From assembly GCF_028206995.1 (NCBI RefSeq), contig NZ_JAQLFL010000009.1:1-64000 (forward strand): DNA of 64,000 nt, in the 5' to 3' direction. Source of the DNA: Collinsella aerofaciens. Lineage in GTDB: Bacteria; Actinomycetota; Coriobacteriia; Coriobacteriales; Coriobacteriaceae. Below, piece by piece: positions 9,036-18,036 of the stretch (position 1 is its first letter; each line of letters begins with the position of its first letter). Both the position numbers and the translations under genes were made by a program. Under the pieces are notes generated by a model. The model had not been told where the DNA came from, did not search any database, and was given only the letters and a program-made list of their open reading frames with translations.

Positions 9036-11867
9036 CTACTCCCCCAGCAGGGCCTTCTCGGGCGTGATCGGAAGCGAGCGAACCTGATGGCCGGTGGCGT
9101 GCGCCACGGCCGAGGCAACGGCGGCGAGCGGCGTGTTGATGACGACCTCGCCGATCGACTTGGCGCCAAACGGGCCCGTCGGCTCGTAGCTCGGCTCAAA
9201 GGCCACGCGGATGCTGCCGATATCCAGGCGCGTGGGCAGCTTGTAGCTCATAAAGTTGCCGGTGCGCAGGCGGCCGCGGTCGTCGTGCTCGACAATCTCG
9301 TAGAGCGCGTGACCGATGCCCTGGGCAATGCCGCCCTCGGCCTGGACGCGCGCGAGCGCCTCGTTGATCACAGTGCCGCAGTCGACGGCCGCCGCGTAGT
9401 CCACCACAGTCACCTTGCCGGTGGCCTTGTCGACCTCGACCTCGGCAATACCGGCCATAAACGGCGGAGGCGAAACGGGCAGGCAGGCAGAGGCGTGCGA
9501 GGTCAGCGCGTCGCCGCCGGCGATGTTCTTGACACACAGGTTGGCAAAGTCGCGCAGCGTGAGGTAACGGTTCTGCTCGCGCGCGGCACGCTCGTCGGAC
9601 AGGCGCACGTACTGGCCATCAAAGACCACATCGACGGCGTCAACGTCCCACATCCGGGCGGCCTTGGCGCAGATCTTCTCGCGCAGCTCAGTCGCGGCGT
9701 TCTTGGCGGCAAGGCCCGTCACATACGTGCCCGAGCTCGCGTACGAGCCGGCGTCGAACGGCGACACGTCGGTGTCCACGCCGCGCACCACGATCAGCGA
9801 GCTCTCCACGCCCAGCTCCTCGGCGGCAATCTGCGCCAGGATCGTGTCGACACCCATGCCGTTATCGGTGGCGCCGGTGCCGATGGTAATGAAGCCGTCC
9901 TCTTCCAGGCGCATGTCGATGCCGGCGATGTCCACGTTGGAGATGCCCGAGCCCTGCATGGTGAGCGCACAGCCCAGAGCACGCACGCGGTCGCCCAGGT
10001 CCACGGCCAGCGGCTTGTCGCGCCAGTCGATCATGTCCATCGCGCGCAGCAGGCAGCGGTCGAGCGCGCAGGCGTTGAGCTTCTCGTTGTAGTACTGCGG
10101 CATAATCTCGCCCTCGTGAACCATGTTCTTAAGACGCAGGTCGGCGGGATCCATGTGCAGCATGTCGGCGAGCTCGTTGACGGCACTCTCCACGGCAAAC
10201 TGGCCCTGGGTGGCACCGTAGCCGCGATACGCACCGCCGCGGTTGGTATTGGTGTAGACGGCGTCCCAGCTAAAGCGGCTCGCCTTCACGTGGTTGTAGA
10301 TGGGCAGGCTCTTGTGGCCCGAAAGGCCGATCGTCGTGGTGGCATGCTCGCCATACGCACCAGCGTTGGACAGCGTATGCAGGTCGATGGCCGTGATGGT
10401 GCCGTCGTTCATGGCGCCCAGCTTAACAGTCATCTGCATCTGATGGCGCGAGTTGCCCGCGGTGATGGTCTCCTCGCGGGTATAGCAGCAGTAGCTCGGA
10501 CGGCCGGTCTGCTGGGTGACGAACGCAACGAAGATTTCGCAGCAGCCCGTCTGCTTAGAGCCAAAGCCGCCACCGATGCGCGGCTTAATGACCTGCACCT
10601 GCGACTGCGGGATATCGAGCGACTGCGCGACCATGCGGCGCACGTGGAAGGGCACCTGCGTAGAGGTGGTCACCGAGATACGCCCGAACGCGTCGGTCGT
10701 CGCGAAGGCGCGGAAGGTTTCCATGGGTGCGGTCTGCGTGGCCTGGCTGGTGTAGGTGCGCTCAAAGACGATGTCGCTCTGGGCGAAGGCCTCGTCAAGG
10801 TCGCCAAAGTCGCTCGTGCCGCTGCACACCAGGTTGCGCGGAACGTCGCCGCCCTGCGGGAACATAAAGGTCACGTCGCCCTCGGGGTGAACCACGATGT
10901 CGTTATCGAGTGCCTTGGTAAAGTCGAGCAGCGGCTCGAGCACATCGTAGTCGACCTTAATGAGCTTGAGTGCCTTGTCGGCGGCCTCCTCGGTCTCGGC
11001 GGCGACGATCGCCACCTCCTCGTTTTGATAGCGCACGAGGTTCTCGAGAATCAGGCGGTCGTAGGGACTCGGCTGCGGATAGCTCTGGCCGGCGATGGTA
11101 AAGCGGCGCTTGGGCACGTCCTCATAGGTGTAGACGCCCACGACGCCGGGCACCTTCAGGGCGCGCGACGTATCGATGGAGCGGATCTTGGCGCGGGCAT
11201 ACGGGCTGCGCTTGAGCTTAACGATGAGCGCGCCGGCGGGCACCATGTCGCCCGTGTAGACAGGACGGCCCTCGAGCAAGGCCTTCGAATCCTTCTTGGG
11301 CTGCTTGTGGGTGATCTGCTTGTAGGAGACACCGTCACAGCTGGTGTCGTTGACCGGCAGCTCGGGCATCTCAAAGCCAACCTGCACGCCGGACTCGTTG
11401 AGGAAGCGCACGATAGCGCGCAGCTGGCTCTCGTAGCCGCTGCAGCGGCAGAGATTGCCGGCGAGCTGGCGCGAGAGCTCCTCGCGCGTGGCAACGAGGC
11501 TCGGGTCCTCCTTGGCGGCGCGGGCAAGCGCCAGTACGTTCATGATAAGGCCGGGGGCGCAAAAACCGCACTGCTCGGCGCCTTCGGCAGCCATCGCACG
11601 GGCGAGCGCCTCGGACTCGACCTTGAGTCCCTCGAGCGTGGTGATGGTGTGGCCCTCGACGCGAGCGGCGGGAACCGAGCAGCTCAGCACCGGGTCGCCG
11701 TCGAGCCACACCGTGCACAGGCCGCAGTTGGCGGTCTCGCAGGCGCAGCGCACCGACGCGCAGCCCTGCTCGCGCAACAGCGCAAAGAGCATGGTATCGG
11801 GGGCAATCTGAACCTTGACCTTACGGCCGTTGAGCGTAAAGGAAAGATCGATGGGTTTGGCAGCCAT
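9036..11867 (-). CDS. Molybdenum hydroxylase: fused [2Fe-2S] and molybdopterin subunits (xanthine dehydrogenase family)
   Basis: Hydroxylates a purine or other N-heterocycle with water as oxygen donor, passing electrons through Fe-S clusters to the FAD subunit encoded upstream. The 943-residue protein begins with a plant-type [2Fe-2S] domain (CASVRCACETANCGLC, about residues 36-51) and the helical second cluster (QCGFCAPG...CRCSGY). The a/b hammerhead and Mo-binding domains follow (GRPVYTGDM..., SDFGDLDEAF, FRAFATTDAF, GGGFGSKQ). It lacks the FAD domain, which is a separate gene. The ATG overlaps the stop of that gene by one base. Xanthine is the default guess, but the substrate cannot be told from sequence. 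Confidence 0.88.
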   Translation of the reverse strand: MAAKPIDLSFTLNGRKVKVQIAPDTMLFALLREQGCASVRCACETANCGLCTVWLDGDPVLSCSVPAARVEGHTITTLEGLKVESEALARAMAAEGAEQCGFCAPGLIMNVLALARAAKEDPSLVATREELSRQLAGNLCRCSGYESQLRAIVRFLNESGVQVGFEMPELPVNDTSCDGVSYKQITHKQPKKDSKALLEGRPVYTGDMVPAGALIVKLKRSPYARAKIRSIDTSRALKVPGVVGVYTYEDVPKRRFTIAGQSYPQPSPYDRLILENLVRYQNEEVAIVAAETEEAADKALKLIKVDYDVLEPLLDFTKALDNDIVVHPEGDVTFMFPQGGDVPRNLVCSGTSDFGDLDEAFAQSDIVFERTYTSQATQTAPMETFRAFATTDAFGRISVTTSTQVPFHVRRMVAQSLDIPQSQVQVIKPRIGGGFGSKQTGCCEIFVAFVTQQTGRPSYCCYTREETITAGNSRHQMQMTVKLGAMNDGTITAIDLHTLSNAGAYGEHATTTIGLSGHKSLPIYNHVKASRFSWDAVYTNTNRGGAYRGYGATQGQFAVESAVNELADMLHMDPADLRLKNMVHEGEIMPQYYNEKLNACALDRCLLRAMDMIDWRDKPLAVDLGDRVRALGCALTMQGSGISNVDIAGIDMRLEEDGFITIGTGATDNGMGVDTILAQIAAEELGVESSLIVVRGVDTDVSPFDAGSYASSGTYVTGLAAKNAATELREKICAKAARMWDVDAVDVVFDGQYVRLSDERAAREQNRYLTLRDFANLCVKNIAGGDALTSHASACLPVSPPPFMAGIAEVEVDKATGKVTVVDYAAAVDCGTVINEALARVQAEGGIAQGIGHALYEIVEHDDRGRLRTGNFMSYKLPTRLDIGSIRVAFEPSYEPTGPFGAKSIGEVVINTPLAAVASAVAHATGHQVRSLPITPEKALLGE

Positions 11868-12781
11868 TAGCGCACCTCGCTAGAATCGACGCCGGGCACG
11901 CGGCGGCAGGAATACTCGTCCGTGGCAAACTTAGGAATCTGCACGCCCTCGATCTCGTGCGCAAGCGCGGCCGAAAGCTCGATGCCGACGGCGCGGCGCA
12001 CGGCCTGGACGGCAAGCGGGGCCGAGATGCGGCGGCGGTAGTCGGCCGAGCCCCACAGGTTGGTGCCGTAGCTCAGCGCGCGCACAGACGCGGCCAGGGC
12101 GCGAAGCTCGTCCTCGGAAGGCTGCTCGGCAGTAAGGCCGCATGCCTCGCCCTGCAGCAGGGTCGCACGCAGCGGGCGGGCACCCACAGTGACATGCCAG
12201 CTGTTGTTCCACCAGGCGGCGGTGACGTTTAAGGAGGGGAAGTCGGTCGCGGCCTTGCGCACGGCCTCATAGCTTGCGCGGTAATCGTGCTTAACGACCA
12301 CGACATGCTCAATAACGTCGCGCACGTAGCCCATGTCAACGAACTCCGCGAGCGGCACGCGGCCGGCGCCCGTCAGCTCAACATAGGAATCGAGCGCGAG
12401 GAAGGCGGAGAGAACGTCCGAGAAGCCAAAGCGGCCGTAGATGCTGCCGCCCACCGTGGCGGTATTGCGCAGCTGCACGCCCACGATATCGTGGACGGCG
12501 AACTCAAAGACGTTGTTGACAAGCGCGTTGAGCCCGACATGACGCTCGAGCTGGCGTAGGGTGCACATGGCGCCGATGCGAAACTCGGTCTCGGTCTCCT
12601 CGATCTGATCGAGTCCGCAGGCCGAAAGGTCAATCGCCGTCGCCACGCGACGCGAACCCAGGCGCATCCAGATGCCGCCGCCCACAATCTTGTTGTTGCG
12701 GTTCTTCTGTAAGAGCTCATAGGCTTCGGCCGCGTTTCCAACACGGACGTAGGTACCGAACTTGAGCACGTTCTCCCCCAT
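11867..12781 (-). CDS. FAD-binding subunit of the molybdenum hydroxylase
   Basis: CO-dehydrogenase/xanthine-dehydrogenase-type FAD subunit (304 residues) that accepts electrons from the Fe-S/Mo subunit. The flavin-binding region shows NNKIVGGGIWMRL (about residues 27-41) and RNTATVGGSIYGRFGFSD (about residues 105-122), both typical of this family. The C-terminal CO_deh_flav_C domain is present. Its stop codon overlaps the start of the large subunit (TAATG), so the two are translationally coupled. No coding region lies immediately upstream, so the promoter should be in 12782-12860. Confidence 0.88.
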   Translation of the reverse strand: MGENVLKFGTYVRVGNAAEAYELLQKNRNNKIVGGGIWMRLGSRRVATAIDLSACGLDQIEETETEFRIGAMCTLRQLERHVGLNALVNNVFEFAVHDIVGVQLRNTATVGGSIYGRFGFSDVLSAFLALDSYVELTGAGRVPLAEFVDMGYVRDVIEHVVVVKHDYRASYEAVRKAATDFPSLNVTAAWWNNSWHVTVGARPLRATLLQGEACGLTAEQPSEDELRALAASVRALSYGTNLWGSADYRRRISAPLAVQAVRRAVGIELSAALAHEIEGVQIPKFATDEYSCRRVPGVDSSEVR

Positions 12782-12860
12782 CTCTTCACTTGTCCAGTAC
12801 GTTTAAGTGTACCAAACGAGGGGCCGCACACCGTTTTAGGACAAAATCCACCCACCCATA

Positions 12861-12935
12861 CATAACTTGCGGTGATATACGGACTGATTAGCCGTTCTGG
12901 GACGCTAAACAGTCCGAATATCACCGCAAGTTATG
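12861..12935. repeat. Inverted repeat, AGTTGCGGTG family, copy 3
   Basis: Arms 12861-12892 and 12904-12935 (CATAACTTGCGGTGATAT and its complement, few mismatches) enclose 11 bases. It lies beyond a separate canonical gdhA terminator, so it is not needed for ending gdhA transcription. Confidence 0.88.
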
Positions 12936-12952
12936 AGGAATCCTCCGGGATA

Positions 12953-12984
12953 GAAAAAGGCTCCCAACCAGATAGCTGGGAGCC
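12953..12984 (-). terminator. Intrinsic terminator of gdhA
   Basis: On the minus strand GGCTCCCA, a 10-base loop, then TGGGAGCC is followed by TTTTTC. It starts about 27 bases past the gdhA stop codon. Confidence 0.9.
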
Positions 12985-13010
12985 TCATCACATGCTATGT
13001 CAGGCAAGAT

Positions 13011-14366
13011 TTAGCAGACGCCCTGGGCGAGCATGGCATCGGCGACCTTCAGGAAGCCGGCGATGTTTGCGCCCATGACGAAATTGCCCTCCTCGCCGTA
13101 CTCCTTGGCGGTGTCGTCCACGTTGTGGAACATGCCACGCATGAGCTGCTCGAGCTTGCCGTCGACCTCCTCGAAGGTCCAGGACAGGTGCTCGGCATTC
13201 TGGCTCATCTCCAGGCCAGACACGAGCACGCCGCCGGCGTTGGCAGCCTTGCCGGGCATAAAGGCGACGCCGTTCTCCTGGAAGTAGGTCGTGGCCTCGA
13301 TGGTCGTGGGCATGTTCGCGCCCTCGCCGACCACCTTGCAGCCGTTGGCGACGAGCGCCTGGGCGTCCTCGAGCAGCAGCGTGTTCTCGCGAGCGCAGGG
13401 CAGCGCGATGTCGCAGGGCAGCTGCCACACGCCGCGGCCGTCGCCCTCGTGCCACACGGCGTTGGGCTTCTCGTCAACGTACATAGCGAGCGTGACGCCC
13501 TTGTCGTGGCCGGAGCGCTTCTTGTTGTAGACGTGCTCGAGCACGGTGTAGTCGATGCCGTCGGGATCCTCGACCCAGCCGTGGGTATCGGAACAGGCCA
13601 GCACCTTGCCGCCGAGCTGGGCGACCTTCTGGACCGCGTAGATGGCGACGTTACCGGAGCCGTGAACGACGACGTTCTTGCCCTCGAAGGAGTCGCCGCG
13701 GCTCTTGAGGTACTCGTCCACAAAGTAGACCAGACCGTAACCGGTGGCCTCGGTACGGGCGAGCGAGCCGCCAAAGGAGAGGCCCTTGCCGGTGAGGACG
13801 CCGGTCCACTCGTTGGTCAGGCGCTTGTACTGACCGAACATGTAGGCAACCTCGCGGCCGCCAACGCCCAGGTCGCCGGCGGGAACGTCGGTGTTGGGGC
13901 CAATGTGGCGATAGAGCTCGGTCATGAAGGACTGGCAGAAGTGCATGATCTCGTTGTTGGACTTGCCCTTGGGGTCAAAGTCGGAGCCGCCCTTGCCGCC
14001 GCCCATGGGAAGGGTGGTCAGGCTGTTCTTGAGAATCTGCTCCAGACCCAGGAACTTGAGCATACCCAAGGTGACCGTCGGGTTAAAGCGCAGACCGCCC
14101 TTGTAGGGTCCAATGGCAGAGTTGAACTCGACGCGATAACCGCGGTTGACCTGAACCTTGCCCTGGTCGTCGATCCAGGGAACACGGAACATGACGATGC
14201 GCTCGGGCTCGACGAGGCGCTCCAGCAGGGCGGCCTCCTCGTACTCGGGGTGGGCGTCGAGCGCCGGCTGGATCGTGCCGAGGATCTCGGTCGCGGCCTG
14301 GATGAACTCAGGCTGCTCGGGATAGCGGGCCTTGAGCTCTTCGAGAACTTTCTGCGTATAGCTCAT
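13011..14366 (-). CDS. gdhA: NADP-type glutamate dehydrogenase
   Basis: Interconverts glutamate and 2-oxoglutarate plus ammonium. The 451-residue length and the sequence class fit the hexameric biosynthetic (GdhA) form. The substrate region shows GPYKGGLRF (about residues 86-94) and LPMGGGKGGSDFDP with the catalytic lysine (about residues 119-132). The Rossmann domain shows VVHGSGNVAIYA. It starts at MSYTQKV behind GGAGGAAGC and ends at its own terminator, so it is probably monocistronic. Confidence 0.96.
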   Translation of the reverse strand: MSYTQKVLEELKARYPEQPEFIQAATEILGTIQPALDAHPEYEEAALLERLVEPERIVMFRVPWIDDQGKVQVNRGYRVEFNSAIGPYKGGLRFNPTVTLGMLKFLGLEQILKNSLTTLPMGGGKGGSDFDPKGKSNNEIMHFCQSFMTELYRHIGPNTDVPAGDLGVGGREVAYMFGQYKRLTNEWTGVLTGKGLSFGGSLARTEATGYGLVYFVDEYLKSRGDSFEGKNVVVHGSGNVAIYAVQKVAQLGGKVLACSDTHGWVEDPDGIDYTVLEHVYNKKRSGHDKGVTLAMYVDEKPNAVWHEGDGRGVWQLPCDIALPCARENTLLLEDAQALVANGCKVVGEGANMPTTIEATTYFQENGVAFMPGKAANAGGVLVSGLEMSQNAEHLSWTFEEVDGKLEQLMRGMFHNVDDTAKEYGEEGNFVMGANIAGFLKVADAMLAQGVC

Positions 14367-14580
14367 GCTTCCTCCAATGATGGGAAACGAAAAATGTCGG
14401 TCGCGGCACCCTATGCGCCGCGAACTTTATCGAGTATGGATAATATCGCACTGTTGCAGCAAAGTTTCGCATAAGCCGACGAGCAGATGTTTCGTTTTGA
14501 TTACGATGCAGGTAGAAGCGTTTTTGAGTGCCTGACATGCAAAACCCGTGTTTCAAACCTGTTTCGTCCACGTGTTCCAA

Positions 14581-14616
14581 ACCACCACATTGGGGACAGG
14601 CACCTTTGTGGTGGTG
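14581..14616 (-). terminator. Hairpin after the DUF3343 gene
   Basis: Arms ACCACCACA and TGTGGTGGT enclose an 18-base loop that contains GGGGACAGGCACC. It lies eight bases beyond the DUF3343 stop codon. The T-run is weak. The loop sequence resembles REP-like GGGACAG elements elsewhere in the window. Confidence 0.45.
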
Positions 14617-14623
14617 TTGGTGG

Positions 14624-15019
14624 TTAGAGGACGAGCTGATGGTAGTCGGCAGGGGTTATGCGGCCTTCGGTGGCGGCACGGAAGGCGGCGAGGGCATCGC
14701 CGGAGAACGGCATGGCCCAGCACAGCCCGCAGCCGGCGGTAATGGAGCCGGGCAGCGGCATGATGCGCCCGGGCACGCCGGCGGCAAGGCACAGCTGCTC
14801 GCTTTCCATCACATCGAAAGTGCTGTCGAACGACACGATGATCTTGCGCTCGTGGTCGAGGGCATCGCCGGACGGGCCTTCGCGGTGTGCCTCACGATAC
14901 GCCGCGGCGGCCGCTTCCTCTTCCGCGGTATGTCCACAGCCACCGCAGCCGCAGGTACAGGGCTCGGAACCATCGCAAGTGCAAGGCTCTCCCGTGTCGG
15001 GGCAAATATCATGAGACAT
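14624..15019 (-). CDS. DUF3343 (putative Se/S carrier-like) protein with cysteine-rich N-terminus
   Basis: 131 residues. The C-terminal two thirds match the DUF3343 family (VSFDSTFDVMESEQLC...GRIMPLPGSITAGCGLCWA). Family members are small proteins found with SelD, YedF and cysteine desulfurases and suspected of carrying selenium or sulfur. The first 35 residues are an extra tail with nine cysteines (CPDTGEPCTC, CTCGCGGCG), which may bind metal. The start is fixed by TTGGAGTTGCC before ATG, the same leader as the paralogue at 42709-42960. It follows mobA by 15 bases, in one unit with the sel genes. The function is inferred from the family only. Confidence 0.72.
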   Translation of the reverse strand: MSHDICPDTGEPCTCDGSEPCTCGCGGCGHTAEEEAAAAAYREAHREGPSGDALDHERKIIVSFDSTFDVMESEQLCLAAGVPGRIMPLPGSITAGCGLCWAMPFSGDALAAFRAATEGRITPADYHQLVL

Positions 15020-15034
15020 GGCAACTCCAATCGT

Positions 15035-15667
15035 CTAGGCGAGTAACTCGGCCGCCGCAAACTCCTCGGGCGTATTGACGTTCTCGAAGCAGAGCGTCGA
15101 GCCCGCGGCCTTAACGATCTGCGGCTCATCCATATAGCCAGCCTGAACGCGATTGATCAGGCAGCGAATGCGCTGGCGGTCGCAGGCAAGCAGCTCTTGG
15201 GCAACCGGCGCACAAGCGTCACGGCGCCAGACGGCGCAAAGCGGCTCAATCCCCCGCTCCTCGCGCGGCACGCACACGTCGAGCGCCTCGACCTCAGCAC
15301 GATCGGCAAGCGCGCCGATGAGTTCCGGCGAGACAAACGGCATATCGCAGGCGACGATCGCCACGAGCGGCAATCGGGCCGCGGCCAACGAGCTCGCGAT
15401 GCCGCGCATGGCGCCCGCCGACCCCTCAAGGTCCGCCACCACACGCGGCACCAGACCGCCAAACGCGCGCTCCTCAAGGTAGGCAAGCTCGCTGGGACGC
15501 GAAGTCGTCACGACCAACTCGCCGGCAACTGGCGCCAACCGACCCAGCACGCGCTCGATGAGCGGCTCGCCGCAAAACAACATCCGCGCCTTGTCGCAAC
15601 CCATGCGCGACGACAGCCCGCCCGCCTGGACGACGCAAGAAAGATCGGCCCGTCTTACGGTAGTCAT
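15035..15667 (-). CDS. mobA: Molybdenum cofactor guanylyltransferase-like protein (MobA family)
   Basis: Attaches GMP (or CMP, in MocA) to molybdopterin to give the dinucleotide cofactor. The nucleotide-binding motif QAGGLSSRMGCDKA is at about residues 14-27, with DK at the position typical of MobA. CDMPFVSPEL follows in the middle. Product is 210 residues from ATG 15667 (MTTVRRAD); an in-frame ATG seven codons upstream is also possible. FdhF needs the bis-MGD cofactor, so MobA is the logical reading. MocA activity for the molybdenum hydroxylase cannot be excluded. It lies between tRNA-Sec and the DUF3343 gene. Confidence 0.82.
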   Translation of the reverse strand: MTTVRRADLSCVVQAGGLSSRMGCDKARMLFCGEPLIERVLGRLAPVAGELVVTTSRPSELAYLEERAFGGLVPRVVADLEGSAGAMRGIASSLAAARLPLVAIVACDMPFVSPELIGALADRAEVEALDVCVPREERGIEPLCAVWRRDACAPVAQELLACDRQRIRCLINRVQAGYMDEPQIVKAAGSTLCFENVNTPEEFAAAELLA

Positions 15668-15822
15668 ACGGCAAAACACCCCCATCGGCACGTTCAAAGC
15701 CCAACGCACGGGACTAATTACCGTAGGCGACAAGGCAGACGACACGGCAAGCCCGTGCAGAAACAAAACAGCGCCTTTGCGGCACGCAGCAAAACCGCGA
15801 GCACAAAAGCGCTGGTAGCGTG

Positions 15823-15919
15823 TGGCGGGAACGTATGTGAATCGAACACATCCAAGACGTTTTGCACGCCTCGCAACGGTTTTGAGGACCGCGGAGCCCA
15901 CCGGAGCCCATCCGTTCCC
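15823..15919 (-). tRNA. selC: tRNA-Sec (anticodon TCA)
   Basis: The 97-base molecule reads GGGAACGG at the 5' end and CGTTCCCGCCA at the 3' end. It has a six-base D-stem (GGGCTC/GGGCTC with wobble pairs) around CGGT. The anticodon loop CCTCAAA is closed by GCGGT/ACCGT, followed by a long variable arm, a TTCGATT T-loop and an encoded CCA. The long D-stem, long variable arm and TCA anticodon are diagnostic of tRNA-Sec. It lies 150 bases past the selB stop and just before mobA, on the same strand. Confidence 0.95.
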
Positions 15920-15976
15920 AAGTGCGGCGGTATTTTACCAAACCGAAACGGCTCCATCCCAAAAAGACGAACAAGA

Positions 15977-16043
15977 AGTTGCGGTGGAATAGTTCCTGTA
16001 TTTGCTGTCAAAGCCTCCAAATAGGAACTATTTCACCGCAACT
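15977..16043. repeat. Inverted repeat, AGTTGCGGTG family, copy 4
   Basis: The left arm starts AGTTGCGGTGGAATAG; the right arm (16019-16043) ends TTTCACCGCAACT. The core reads TTCCTGTATT instead of GGACTGTTT. It lies 26 bases beyond the selB stop codon, between selB and tRNA-Sec. Confidence 0.85.
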
Positions 16044-16068
16044 GAGGAGGCGGGAGCGAGTGACCGGC

Positions 16069-18036
16069 TTAGCGCAGGGACCTCAGGCCGCCGGCGTCCT
16101 TGTCGAGCACCGTAAAGCGCACGGCATCCAGGTGCTCCAAGATGCTGATGGCACGTTTGCGCGACACACCCAGGGCCTCGCGCAGCACGCTCGTGGTGGC
16201 AGCGCCGCCGGCTGCCTCGATAGCGGCAGCGACAAGCTCGCGCGCATGCGACTCCACGGTGGCGGACAAGGCAGCGTCACGCTCGACCTTCACGATGGAA
16301 CGGTTGAGCGAAAGCTCGCGCAGGGCACGCGTCATGGTGTCGCGATCGAGCTGCAACTGCTCGCCAACCTCAGGCAGCGTCGGCGCATCGAGGCCGGCTT
16401 CATCCAGCAAGGCAACGATACGTTCGCAGGCCTCGCGCACCACGCGTGCCGCCGCGGCGGCCGAGCGCGGGTCGAACACCTCGGCCCCCTCGGCAGCGCA
16501 TACGCCACGCGCGCAGCCCTCGGAAATCAGGGCTGCGGCAACCGTATCGTCAGCGGCAGGCCACGCAGCATGGGCAACGGCGCCAGGCGTAAAGCCCGTC
16601 TCCTTGGGAGACGCCGCATGCATGGCTGACAGGGTCGCCGCCAGGGCATCCATCGCGGCGTCGAGCACGGCGGCATTCACATACAGCGCACCGCCCGAGC
16701 CGGCAAGCTCGCACACAGCACCTCGCGCCACCAACTCGTTCAGCGCGGCATCGGCCCCACCGGAAACAAGATCTAGCGCCGCGGCAACGTCGGCGACCAC
16801 GACCGGCAACGTCTGCAGCGCCAACCACGCCTCAACACCAGCGACGGCATCGCCGGCCTCAAGTGCCGCAAGCAGTGTGCGCTCCCCCGCCGAAAGCTCA
16901 CGCGAGCGACGGCAGCGCGAAAGCAGCACGCGCCCGCCTCCGATGAGCATAACGGGCGAATACGACAGCACCACGGCATGGTCTCCGGCTCGCAGCGGCA
17001 GCGGCTCCTCCAAGCGCACCTGCACGGTACGGATCTCGCCCACCGCCATGGGGGCCTCGCCCTCCAAAAGCATGATGCGACCCACGACTTCGGCCGTGCC
17101 GGCCATCACATGCACGCGCGCGCCCGACTCGAGCACGCGCGGCTTGGCGCCCTCGCGGCCCAGGTAGGTGAACGTCATCATAAAGCGCAACGACTGACCA
17201 AAGCGGTCCGCCACGCCCAGCATCTCGCCACGGTCAAGCGCCGCGACACCGTCACCAACCAGGTTGAGCGCCACGCGCTGTCCGGGCAGTGCTCGCGGCG
17301 TATCGCCATGCACCTGAATCCCGCGCACACGACAGACCGTACGCGACGGCAGGGCGACGAGATCGTCGCCCACCGCAACCGGCGCATCGTGCAACGTTCC
17401 CGTCACGACAGTACCGACGCCCTTGATCGTAAAGCAGCGGTCAATCGGCAGACGCGGCGCGGCATCGGTGAGCTCGGCACGGGCACGGCAGGCATCCCAG
17501 CAAGCGGCAACCTGCTCGTCGAGCGTAGCCAGCAGGCCATCGATCCCCTCGCCGGTCTTGGACGACACGGGCACGATCGGCGCGCCTGCAAACACGGTAC
17601 CTGACAAAAAGTCATCGACATCGAGCTCGGCAAGATCGGTCATCTCGGCATCGGCCAGGTCACACATCGTCAGCGCCACCACCATATGCGTGACACCCAG
17701 CAGCTCCAGCACGTGCACGTGCTCGCGGGTCTGCGGCATCACGCCCTCGACGGCCGAAACCACCAGCACGGCCACGTCGATGCCCGTGGCGCCCTGCACC
17801 ATGGCGCGCAAGTAATGCGCGTGGCCCGGCACGTCGACCAGGCCAACGATCTTGCCACTCGGCAGCGCCAGCTCGCCAAAGCCCAGCTCCACGGTCATAC
17901 CGCGACGGCGCTCAACCTCCAGACGATCGGGATTCTTGCCAGTCAGCGCCTCGATCAGTGCCGACTTACCGTGGTCGACGTGGCCCGCTGTGCCAACGAT
18001 AACGGGACACTCCACCAGCGCTTGAACCTCACTCAT
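16069..18036 (-). CDS. selB: Selenocysteine-specific translation elongation factor
   Basis: Binds Sec-tRNA-Sec and the SECIS hairpin and delivers selenocysteine at UGA. The 655-residue product has the G1 motif GTAGHVDHGKS (about residues 15-25), the G3 motif DVPGHAHY and an NKxD-like region TMCDLAD. Two beta-barrel domains follow, then a C-terminal string of winged-helix repeats (RALRELSLNRSIVKVERD, TTSVLREALGVSRKRAISIL) that bind SECIS. Its start overlaps selA by four bases (ATGA). Confidence 0.96.
   Translation of the reverse strand: MSEVQALVECPVIVGTAGHVDHGKSALIEALTGKNPDRLEVERRRGMTVELGFGELALPSGKIVGLVDVPGHAHYLRAMVQGATGIDVAVLVVSAVEGVMPQTREHVHVLELLGVTHMVVALTMCDLADAEMTDLAELDVDDFLSGTVFAGAPIVPVSSKTGEGIDGLLATLDEQVAACWDACRARAELTDAAPRLPIDRCFTIKGVGTVVTGTLHDAPVAVGDDLVALPSRTVCRVRGIQVHGDTPRALPGQRVALNLVGDGVAALDRGEMLGVADRFGQSLRFMMTFTYLGREGAKPRVLESGARVHVMAGTAEVVGRIMLLEGEAPMAVGEIRTVQVRLEEPLPLRAGDHAVVLSYSPVMLIGGGRVLLSRCRRSRELSAGERTLLAALEAGDAVAGVEAWLALQTLPVVVADVAAALDLVSGGADAALNELVARGAVCELAGSGGALYVNAAVLDAAMDALAATLSAMHAASPKETGFTPGAVAHAAWPAADDTVAAALISEGCARGVCAAEGAEVFDPRSAAAAARVVREACERIVALLDEAGLDAPTLPEVGEQLQLDRDTMTRALRELSLNRSIVKVERDAALSATVESHARELVAAAIEAAGGAATTSVLREALGVSRKRAISILEHLDAVRFTVLDKDAGGLRSLR

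Noticed and set aside
12861..12935. AGTTGCGGTG inverted repeats as ordinary intrinsic terminators
   Set aside because: They lack consistent T-runs, gdhA already has a canonical terminator upstream of its copy, and the arms are far longer and more conserved in sequence than terminators.
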